The notes under the pieces: model-generated
Seen by the model: only the letters and a program-made list of their open reading frames with translations
The model's database searches: none
What the model was told of the DNA's origin: nothing
In this document: in pieces, positions 25,420 to 31,452 of the stretch
Position numbering within the stretch: position 1 is the first letter of the stretch
How the letters are laid out: each line of letters starts with the position of its first letter
Assembly (NCBI GenBank): GCA_013290035.1
Contig: JABCYT010000001.1
Coordinates: 1-31,452, forward strand
Length of the DNA stretch: 31,452 bases
DNA from: Alphaproteobacteria bacterium
GTDB taxonomy: Bacteria > Pseudomonadota > Alphaproteobacteria > Reyranellales > Reyranellaceae
Direction: 5' to 3'
Made by a program: the position numbers and the translations under genes

Positions 25420-26709
25420 ATGTCCGTGTCCAATATTCCAGCGTCCCAATCTGGTCTGCCCTGGTGGAAGGAACCCACCAAGGACCAATGGCAAGCCTAC
25501 ATCGCCGCCTGGCTCGGTTGGACGCTCGACGCGTTCGACTTCACCATCTTCCTGCTGATCATGGTGCCGATCTCCCAGGAGTTCGGCGTTCCCATCACCG
25601 CCGTCGCCATCGTCTTCACGCTGACGCTGTGGATGCGCCTGGTCGGCGCCACCGCCGCCGGCTGGCTGGGCGATCGGATGGGCCGCAAGACGCCGCTGAT
25701 GATCTCTATCCTGTGGTACTCGATCTGCAACTTCATCGCGGGATTTTCGCCCACCTTCACCTTCCTGCTGATCTTCCGCACGCTGCTCGGCATCGGCATG
25801 GGCGCGGAGTGGCCGGCCGGCGCGGCGCTTGCCATGGAATCCTGGCCGACCCGCTCGCGCGGCTTCATGAGCGGCATCCTGCAGGGCTCGTGGGGACTGG
25901 GCTTCGCCCTTTCGGCGTTGGCCTACGGCTTCCTCTTCGAGCACATCGGCTGGCGCGGCCTGCTATGGATCGGCATCCTGCCGGCGCTCGCCGTGGTGTG
26001 GATCCGTTTCTACGTCAAGGAGCCCGAAGTGTGGGCCGAGAACAAGCGGCAGCAGATCGAGAAGAAGACCGAAGTGAAGCTGCCGCTGTTCGTGATCTTC
26101 AGGCGCCAGTACCTCTTCAACACGCTCACCGCCTGCGCCTGGATGGCGGCGGCATTCTGCGTCTACTACTCGATCTGGGCGCTGTTCTCGACCTATCTGC
26201 AGAAGGAGCTGTCGTGGACGCCGCTCATGGTGGCGACGCCGCTGTTCTGGGCCAACATCGTGGTCTTTGCCGGCAGCGCCATGTGGGGCGGCGTGGCCGA
26301 CAAGTGGGGCCGCCGGCCTGCGATCATCGTGCCTTGCATCCTCGCCATCTTCGTGACGCCGCTCTACCTGTGGACCCAGGATCCGACGATGATCATCCTG
26401 GGCTTCATCCTGCAGGGCGTCTTCGGCGGCTCGATCTACGGCCAGAACCCGAGCTACCTCTGCGAGCGCTTCCCGACCGAGGTGCGGGCGACGGCCTCGG
26501 GCTTCGTCTATCACCAGGGCGCGATCTGGGGCGGCCTGGTGGCGCCGGTGCTGAGCTACTTCGCCGTCGAGATGAAGATGGGCTTCGCGCTGCCCATGAT
26601 GGTGAGCACGACGGTGTTCCTGGTGCTGGTCATCATCGCGGTGGCGCTGGGACCCGAGACCAAGGGCAAGCACCTCACCGCCGACCTGGAGGTCAAGGCG
26701 GCTGACTGA
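25420..26709 (+). CDS. MFS transporter, SHS (lactate/carboxylate) type
   Basis: A 429-residue inner-membrane permease of the major facilitator superfamily with twelve hydrophobic segments. The loop between segments 2 and 3 has GDRMGRKTPL, the family motif. WLGWTLDAFDFTIFLLIMVPI in segment 1 and the acidic residues there resemble the SHS lactate transporters and related aromatic-acid/H+ symporters. AEWPAGAALAMESWP in the segment 4-5 region is shared by that group. Substrate: probably a monocarboxylate, driven by protons. The next gene is an exported amidase, which could release such an acid. Confidence 0.9.
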   Translation: MSVSNIPASQSGLPWWKEPTKDQWQAYIAAWLGWTLDAFDFTIFLLIMVPISQEFGVPITAVAIVFTLTLWMRLVGATAAGWLGDRMGRKTPLMISILWYSICNFIAGFSPTFTFLLIFRTLLGIGMGAEWPAGAALAMESWPTRSRGFMSGILQGSWGLGFALSALAYGFLFEHIGWRGLLWIGILPALAVVWIRFYVKEPEVWAENKRQQIEKKTEVKLPLFVIFRRQYLFNTLTACAWMAAAFCVYYSIWALFSTYLQKELSWTPLMVATPLFWANIVVFAGSAMWGGVADKWGRRPAIIVPCILAIFVTPLYLWTQDPTMIILGFILQGVFGGSIYGQNPSYLCERFPTEVRATASGFVYHQGAIWGGLVAPVLSYFAVEMKMGFALPMMVSTTVFLVLVIIAVALGPETKGKHLTADLEVKAAD

Positions 26710-26723
26710 AATTCCGTCGCAGT

Positions 26724-26750
26724 CCCTCTCCGCCCAAGAGGCGGGGAGGG
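26724..26750. repeat. Inverted repeat after the MFS gene
   Basis: CCCTCTCCGCC and GGCGGGGAGGG around a five-base loop, 10 of 11 pairs Watson-Crick and one G-T. No T-tract follows, so it is not a standard terminator. Its form is like short GC-rich palindromes scattered between genes in many alphaproteobacteria. A second stem, CCGCATG/CATGCGG (26778-26807), lies farther on in the leader of the amidase gene. Confidence 0.55.
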
Positions 26751-26854
26751 AAGGGGCCCTTCCCGGCTGGTCGGAAACCGCATGTTGCAGTCCCCATTGG
26801 CATGCGGGTTGCTCGCCTTCAGCGAGGACACTCAACGCCAGGGGAGATCGCCCG

Positions 26855-28303
26855 ATGTGCAACGGCGACGACCGGAATTGCCCTGATTTCGAACGCCATC
26901 GCAAGAAGCTGCTCGACGAACTCGACAGCGAGCGGCGCAGCTTCATGAAGAGCGCCTTCGTGGCGAGTGGTGGCGCGGCGGCACTCGGCGCCGGCGGAAC
27001 TTTGATCTCGCCCGCGGTCGCGCAGACGGTCGCCGGACAGCAGGGCCGGCCCAACCATCATTATGTCCCGGCGACGGCCGACACGGTTCATTGGGGTTAC
27101 TTCAGCAAGCTGTTGAAACCGGTCGTCGAGGTCGACAGCGGCGACTACATCACCATCGAGGCCCTGACCCATCACGCCAACGACGACGCCGAGCGCATGG
27201 TCAAGGGCGACCCGGGCGCGGAGAGCGTCTTCCTCTGGACCAAGGACAGGAAGGGCGTCGACCGGCGCGGCGCCGGCCCGGTCGACGGCAAGCTGCTGGG
27301 ACGCGGATCGGGCGAGGGCTTCGGCGTCCACATCTGCACCGGTCCGGTGTTCATCAGGAACGCCGAACCCGGCGACATACTCGAAGTGCGCATCATGGAT
27401 GTGAAACCCAGGCCGTCCGCCAATCCCGACTATTCCGGCAAGGCCTTCGGCAGCAACGCGGCGGCGTGGTGGGGTTTCCACTACAAGGAGCTGCTCACCG
27501 AGCCCAAGCCACGCGAGGTGGTCACGATCTACGAGATCGACGCCACCGGACAGCGCAACTGGGCCAAGGCGCTCTACAATTTCCAATGGACCCCGCAAAC
27601 CGACCCGTTCGGCGTGGTCCACAAGACGATCGACTATCCCGGCGTTCCGGTCGACCACAGCACGATCAAGGAGAACCACGGCATCCTGAAGAACGTGCGC
27701 ATTCCGATCCGGCCGCATTTCGGCGTGATGGGGGTGGCGCCGAAGGAGGCCGATTACGTCGATTCCATCCCGCCCGCCTATTTCGGCGGCAACATGGACA
27801 ACTGGCGTATCGGCAAGGGCGCCACCATGTTCTACCCGATCGCGGTCGAGGGCGGCTTGTTCTCGATCGGCGATTCGCACGCCTCGCAGGGCGACTCCGA
27901 ACTCTGCGGCACCGCGATCGAATGTTCGCTGACCGGCACGTTCCAGCTCATCCTTCACAAGAAGGCCTCGCTCGGCGGGACCTCGCTGGCGGAACTCGAC
28001 TACCCGCTGCTCGAGACCCAGGACGAATGGGTGCTGCACGGCTTCAGCTTCCCGAACTACCTGCAGGAACTCGGGCCGACCGCGCAGCAGACGATCTTCG
28101 AGAAGTCGTCGGTCGACCTCGCGCTCAAGGACGCGTTCCGCAAGATGCGCGCGTTCCTGATGACGACCAAGGGACTGACCGAGGACGAGGCGATTTCCCT
28201 GATGTCGATCGCCGTCGATTTCGGCGTGACGCAGGTGGTCGACGGCAACTGGGGCGTCCACGCCATCCTCAAGAAGAGCCTGTTCGCCGGCGCCGAGGCC
28301 TGA
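26855..28303 (+). CDS. Tat-exported acetamidase/formamidase-family hydrolase
   Basis: A 482-residue member of the FmdA/AmdA family, which hydrolyses formamide, acetamide or similar amides to ammonia and the acid. The N-terminus carries a twin-arginine signal (SERRSFMKSAF, 26-36, followed by a Gly/Ala-rich stretch and SPAVA-Q). The enzyme is therefore predicted to fold in the cytoplasm and work in the periplasm, unlike the cytoplasmic enzymes first studied. The body shows HICTGPVFIRNAEPGD, RPHFGVMGVAP, GGNMDNW and DSHASQGDSELCGTAIE, all family signatures. GGGAGA precedes the ATG. The neighbouring carboxylate permease could take up the released acid. The natural amide is unknown. Confidence 0.9.
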   Translation: MCNGDDRNCPDFERHRKKLLDELDSERRSFMKSAFVASGGAAALGAGGTLISPAVAQTVAGQQGRPNHHYVPATADTVHWGYFSKLLKPVVEVDSGDYITIEALTHHANDDAERMVKGDPGAESVFLWTKDRKGVDRRGAGPVDGKLLGRGSGEGFGVHICTGPVFIRNAEPGDILEVRIMDVKPRPSANPDYSGKAFGSNAAAWWGFHYKELLTEPKPREVVTIYEIDATGQRNWAKALYNFQWTPQTDPFGVVHKTIDYPGVPVDHSTIKENHGILKNVRIPIRPHFGVMGVAPKEADYVDSIPPAYFGGNMDNWRIGKGATMFYPIAVEGGLFSIGDSHASQGDSELCGTAIECSLTGTFQLILHKKASLGGTSLAELDYPLLETQDEWVLHGFSFPNYLQELGPTAQQTIFEKSSVDLALKDAFRKMRAFLMTTKGLTEDEAISLMSIAVDFGVTQVVDGNWGVHAILKKSLFAGAEA

Positions 28304-28309
28304 GCGGCT

Positions 28310-28441
28310 TCAGCCGCGGATTTCGACCCCGGCCCATTCCTCCAGCAGCTTGGCGATGAAGGTGAAGTCGGACTCCGCTTCGTCGACGCAGAGGCGTACG
28401 TCCTTGTAGGAAAGGCCGGTGGCGATACCAGAATCGGCATT
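28310..28441 (-). pseudogene. Gene remnant: 43-codon coding-like 3' end
   Basis: An open stretch of 43 codons ending in TGA and bounded upstream by an in-frame TAG (28442-28444), with no ATG, GTG or TTG. The translation looks like real protein: LSYKDVRLCVDEAESDFTFI and AKLLEEWAGVEI, with balanced composition unlike antisense shadows. I read it as the C-terminal end of a gene lost by deletion or rearrangement between the amidase and TRAP genes. The family is not recognised. Confidence 0.5.
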
Positions 28442-28482
28442 CTAGGATGAGTGAACACCGCAATAATCAGGAGGAACGCCCG

Positions 28483-29574
28483 ATGTCCGTGACCCGCCGA
28501 CAATTCGCTCCGGCCGCAGCCTCGCTGGCGGCGTTGGCCGCGTCAGCGCCGGCCTTCGGCCAGCAGACCAGCGAGACCGTGAAGTGGCGGCTGACCTCGA
28601 GCTTCCCCAAGAGCCTGGACACGCTGTGGGGCGCTTCGACCACCATCGCGCGCGCCGTGGGCGAGATGACCGACGGCAAGTTCGTGGTGCAGCCGTTCGG
28701 CGCCGGCGAGATCGTCCCCGGCCTGCAGGTGCTCGACGCCGTGGCCAACGCCACCGTCGAATGCGGCCATACCTACACCGGCTACTACATCGGCAAGAAC
28801 CCGTCCTTCATCTTCGACGGCTCGCTGCCCTTCGGGCTGACGCCGCGCATGCAGAATGCCTGGATGATGTTCGGCGACGGCCGCAAGCTGATGGACGAAG
28901 TCTATGACGGTTTCGGCGTCGTCGCCCTGCCGGCCGGCCAGACCGGCGGCCAGATGTTCGGCTGGTTCCGCAAGGAGCTCAAGACGCCGGCCGATTTCGT
29001 CGGCCTGAAGATGCGCACGGCGGGCTTCGGCGGCAAGGTCATGGCCAAGTTGGGCGCGGTGCCGCAGCAGATCGCCGGCGGCGACATCTATCCGGCGCTG
29101 GAGCGCGGCACGATCGACGCCTGCGAATGGGTCGGCCCCTATGACGACGAGAAGCTCGGCTTCAACAAGGTGGCGAAATACTATTACACGCCGGGCGTCA
29201 TGGAGCTCGAGGCGGTCAACCAGCTGATGGTCAACAAGGCCGCCTGGGCGGCGCTGCCGCCGCGCTACCAGGCGATCCTGCGATACGCCTGCAACTATGC
29301 GATGACCGAGATGCTGGCGTCCTATGACGCCAAGAACGCCACGGCGATCGCCCGCCTGGTGGCCGCCGGCACGCAGCTCTCCGTCCTGCCGGAAGAGGTG
29401 ATCAAGGCGCTGCGCAGCGCGCTCGAGACGGTGCTCGACGAGGAGGCGGCGCAGAGCGAGCAGTTCAAGAAGATCCTGACCAACTGGCGCCAGTTCCGCG
29501 CCGACCAGCACCGCTGGTTCTCCATCGCCGATACCCGCGCCGACCTCGCCGTCTTCAGGACCGACCAAAAGTAG
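28483..29574 (+). CDS. TRAP transporter solute-binding protein (DctP family)
   Basis: A 363-residue periplasmic binding protein for a tripartite ATP-independent transporter. The signal has a twin arginine (VTRRQFAPAAASLAAL) with cleavage near AFG-QQ. The mature part has the DctP fold: SSFPKSLDTLWG, LQVLDAV, FVGLKMRTAGFGGKV (with the conserved Arg that binds the carboxylate), GGDIYPALERGTIDACEW, and the long C-terminal helices. It resembles the subgroup binding bulky carboxylates. ATG 28483 has the strong site CAGGAGG; an in-frame ATG at 28447 lacks one. No permease subunits are present within the window, so it is an orphan here or serves a transporter elsewhere. Confidence 0.93.
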   Translation: MSVTRRQFAPAAASLAALAASAPAFGQQTSETVKWRLTSSFPKSLDTLWGASTTIARAVGEMTDGKFVVQPFGAGEIVPGLQVLDAVANATVECGHTYTGYYIGKNPSFIFDGSLPFGLTPRMQNAWMMFGDGRKLMDEVYDGFGVVALPAGQTGGQMFGWFRKELKTPADFVGLKMRTAGFGGKVMAKLGAVPQQIAGGDIYPALERGTIDACEWVGPYDDEKLGFNKVAKYYYTPGVMELEAVNQLMVNKAAWAALPPRYQAILRYACNYAMTEMLASYDAKNATAIARLVAAGTQLSVLPEEVIKALRSALETVLDEEAAQSEQFKKILTNWRQFRADQHRWFSIADTRADLAVFRTDQK

Positions 29575-29607
29575 GGCGTTTCGAGCCTGCGCGGCAGCCT
29601 CTGCCTG

Positions 29608-29639
29608 CCCGGCCCGCGGGCGGCCGGGTTTGTGGTTTT
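29608..29639 (+). terminator. Rho-independent terminator after the TRAP binding-protein gene
   Basis: Stem CCCGGCC (29608-29614) / GGCCGGG (29622-29628), seven perfect pairs with a seven-base loop, followed by TTTGTGGTTTT. It lies 33 bases after the stop codon, so the TRAP gene ends its own transcript and the last gene of the window needs a new promoter. Confidence 0.8.
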
Positions 29640-29809
29640 CGCCACATCTATGGCCGACAACAGGGAGTTGAATGAGATACCCCCTCGCCCATCCGCCGTG
29701 CACGTAGTAGTAGGTTCCAGGAGCGGTTGTACGACTTGGAGAAGCCGCAAGAGCTTCTCGGTTGGCCGGGCTTGAATCTCATCAGTATTGCCATCGTTGG
29801 AGGGCTCCA

Positions 29810-31452
29810 ATGGCGGGCGATAGCGGAACGTCCTTTCCCGTTGCCGGGTTGGCAGTCGTGGCGCTGTTCCTGTCGACCGCCTTCCTGGCGCCGCGCGGCT
29901 TCGATCTGCTGCGCCAGGCCGAGGACGATGCCGGCCGGCAGGTCCGGTCGTCCCAGCCGGCGGTCGAGGCGCGGCTCTGGGAAGATCCGCTGGAAGCCCT
30001 GCGCCGCCACCTCGCCAAGCTGAAGGATGTTTGTGCCAGCACGACGCCCGCGGCAGCCGCCGGCACGTCCGCCGCCGAGGCGCGCTGTCAGGACGGGCAG
30101 CCGGAAACCCCCGCCACGTTCGGGGCGAAGATCTCTCACGACGGCCTGACCGTCATCGCCGCGATCCTGCCCGGCGGCACCTTCGTCGGCAGCGCAGAAG
30201 TGCGGCGGCGGAACCGCTATGCCGTGCTCGCCGGCCTGAACGTCGCGGGCTACGTTCCCGACAACAGCGAGCGCATGAACCTGCTGCGCCTGCCGCGCTG
30301 CGACTCGTTCAGCGGCTGCCGGAGCGACCGCGACCAGGACCAGAAGAAAGCCAAAGACCAGAAGACGGCCAACCTCGTGGCGTCGGCCGACAACGCGCCG
30401 GCATCGGTCATCGATGCCACCCCGCCGCCGCCCCAGACCGTGATGGACATGGTCTACGAGACATTCAGCGCGGGCCCCAACGGGCCAGGCGACGTCGGCA
30501 CGACGCAGCGGCGCGTGGTCGTCCTGTGGATCGACGACAGCCTGTTCGGCCGGCACTGGCTCAGCCGGATCGCGATCCTGTTCAAGGACCTGGGCCTTTC
30601 CGGCGAGGGCGTGAAGCTCCGCATCCTGGGGCCGGCCGACAGCGGAGGGCTGGTCGATGCGCTGAGCGTCGATCTCCCGGATTTGCTCAAGGAAGCCGGC
30701 CGGCTTGAAGGGGACAAGGCCAAGGCGGCCCAAGGTGACGACACGACCAAGGCGTTCCGGGAGAGTTGGCAGGCGCTGGCCAAAATCCGCCTGATCAGCC
30801 CCAACTCGACCGCGCCCGACGATCAGTTGCTGACGGCGGCGCATTCGTCCGACGGCCAGCAGGCCGCCAACGACAGGCAGCTCTGTTCGCGCAGCGGCCA
30901 GCCCGTCGAACAGGCGTTCAAGCAGCAACTCGACGACGTCCAGAAAGCCCTCAACTACGCGGCCGGGACCGGGCAGGAGGTGGAGGGCGTGCGGCCGAAG
31001 TTCTTCGTCCGCACCATCGGCACCGACGACCTGCTGATCGACCGGCTGGTGACCGAGCTGTTCGCGCGCGGCCTCGACCCGCGCGCCGCCGGCGCCAGCC
31101 GGCGCGTCGCCCTGATCGGCGAATGGGATTCGATCTACGCCCGCACCTTTGCCGAGGCGCTGCGCAACCGGCTGTCCTGCGAAGGCGCCAAGAAGGGGCT
31201 GACGATCGATCTGGTTTCCTACCAGTACTTGCGCGGCCTCGACGGGGTCACGGTCGAGAGCGCGCCGACGCAGAACCGGCGCAGCGACGACAACCTGCGC
31301 GCCAACGACAATGCCAAGGCGAGTGACAATTCGCGCAACGGCACCGCCAATGCGCCGCCGGTCGAGTGGCCCGAGGGCCGCGATCAACGCGACTATCTGC
31401 GCCGCCTGGTCGACCAGCGGCTGGGCCAGAGCGACTGGCGTCATGCCGAAAC
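29810..31452 (+). CDS. Membrane-anchored protein of unknown family, 3' end outside the window
   Basis: An open frame of 547 codons running off the right edge. A strong ribosome site (GGAGGG, five bases before ATG) supports the start. Residues ~11-27 are one hydrophobic segment (VAGLAVVALFLSTAFL), so the rest is likely periplasmic or a soluble domain on a single anchor. Then come EARLWEDPLEAL (about 50-61) and alternating strand/helix segments such as RVVVLWIDDSLFG, FFVRTIGTDDLL and RRVALIGEWDSIYARTFAEAL, which look like repeated Rossmann or periplasmic-binding-protein type units. An Asn/Asp-rich low-complexity stretch follows. Paired cysteines occur in RLPRCDSFSGC. I do not recognise the family. 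The 235-base region upstream holds a terminator and a GAGAAGC/GCTTCTC hairpin (29739-29759). Confidence 0.78.
   Translation, partial: MAGDSGTSFPVAGLAVVALFLSTAFLAPRGFDLLRQAEDDAGRQVRSSQPAVEARLWEDPLEALRRHLAKLKDVCASTTPAAAAGTSAAEARCQDGQPETPATFGAKISHDGLTVIAAILPGGTFVGSAEVRRRNRYAVLAGLNVAGYVPDNSERMNLLRLPRCDSFSGCRSDRDQDQKKAKDQKTANLVASADNAPASVIDATPPPPQTVMDMVYETFSAGPNGPGDVGTTQRRVVVLWIDDSLFGRHWLSRIAILFKDLGLSGEGVKLRILGPADSGGLVDALSVDLPDLLKEAGRLEGDKAKAAQGDDTTKAFRESWQALAKIRLISPNSTAPDDQLLTAAHSSDGQQAANDRQLCSRSGQPVEQAFKQQLDDVQKALNYAAGTGQEVEGVRPKFFVRTIGTDDLLIDRLVTELFARGLDPRAAGASRRVALIGEWDSIYARTFAEALRNRLSCEGAKKGLTIDLVSYQYLRGLDGVTVESAPTQNRRSDDNLRANDNAKASDNSRNGTANAPPVEWPEGRDQRDYLRRLVDQRLGQSDWRHAE

Noticed and set aside
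29640..29809. Possible insertion-sequence remnant in the AT-richer stretch before the last gene.
   Set aside because: No terminal inverted repeats, target duplications or transposase-like frame could be found; only a 7-bp hairpin and a ribosome site are visible.
29648..31444. A 598-codon open frame on the minus strand opposite the last gene.
   Set aside because: Its composition (long runs of Val/Ala/Arg/Gln and no domain motifs) is that of an antisense shadow in GC-rich DNA. The plus frame has a ribosome site, a membrane segment and balanced composition.

Overview
The window is GC-rich (roughly two-thirds G+C by eye), densely coded DNA with frequent GTG starts, 4-base start/stop overlaps and short gaps. 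The gene order aroQ-accB-accC, a MarR-linked homogentisate pathway, Tat-exported proteins and a TRAP binding protein all suggest an alphaproteobacterium of the Rhodospirillales/Hyphomicrobiales type. I cannot fix the genus from the sequence alone. No rRNA, tRNA, CRISPR array or intact mobile element is visible.

Region by region: (1) 1-2366 (-): aroQ-accB-accC (shikimate step plus the biotin carboxylase half of acetyl-CoA carboxylase), with its own promoter and a probable TTG start for aroQ. (2) 2374-8450: tyrosine/homogentisate catabolism. A marR gene diverges from hpd-hmgA across a near-palindromic operator. A perfect hairpin and a sigma70-like promoter then precede fahA-maiA and a coupled exported protein of unknown function. 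(3) 8447-15043: envelope genes: DsbA-like oxidoreductase and M48 metalloprotease-TPR (-), then a degenerate gamma-glutamyltransferase-like lipoprotein, a PLP aminotransferase and two tandem LprI-like/DUF3298-like exported paralogues (+). (4) 15070-19718: an NTF2-like protein, a pair of acyl-CoA dehydrogenases, a PuuE/NodB-type deacetylase and an SDR.

(5) 19687-25116 is the most interesting part. A DUF2325 coiled-coil protein (-) diverges from an operon of mop (single molybdate-binding domain), a TsaA/TrmO-like gene and a FecBCD/BtuFCD-type ABC transporter. A ModE-type regulator without its molybdate-binding domain sits convergently at the end. Between the divergent genes is a 28-bp inverted repeat with the architecture of a ModE box. 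Together these argue that the 'siderophore-type' transporter imports molybdate or tungstate (MolABC-like), and that DUF2325 and the TrmO-like protein belong to a molybdenum/tungsten regulon.

(6) 25420-29639: a carboxylate-type MFS permease, a Tat-exported acetamidase/formamidase, a short gene remnant and an orphan TRAP binding protein ended by a clear terminator. (7) 29810-end: the first 547 codons of a membrane-anchored protein of unknown family whose 3' end lies outside the window.
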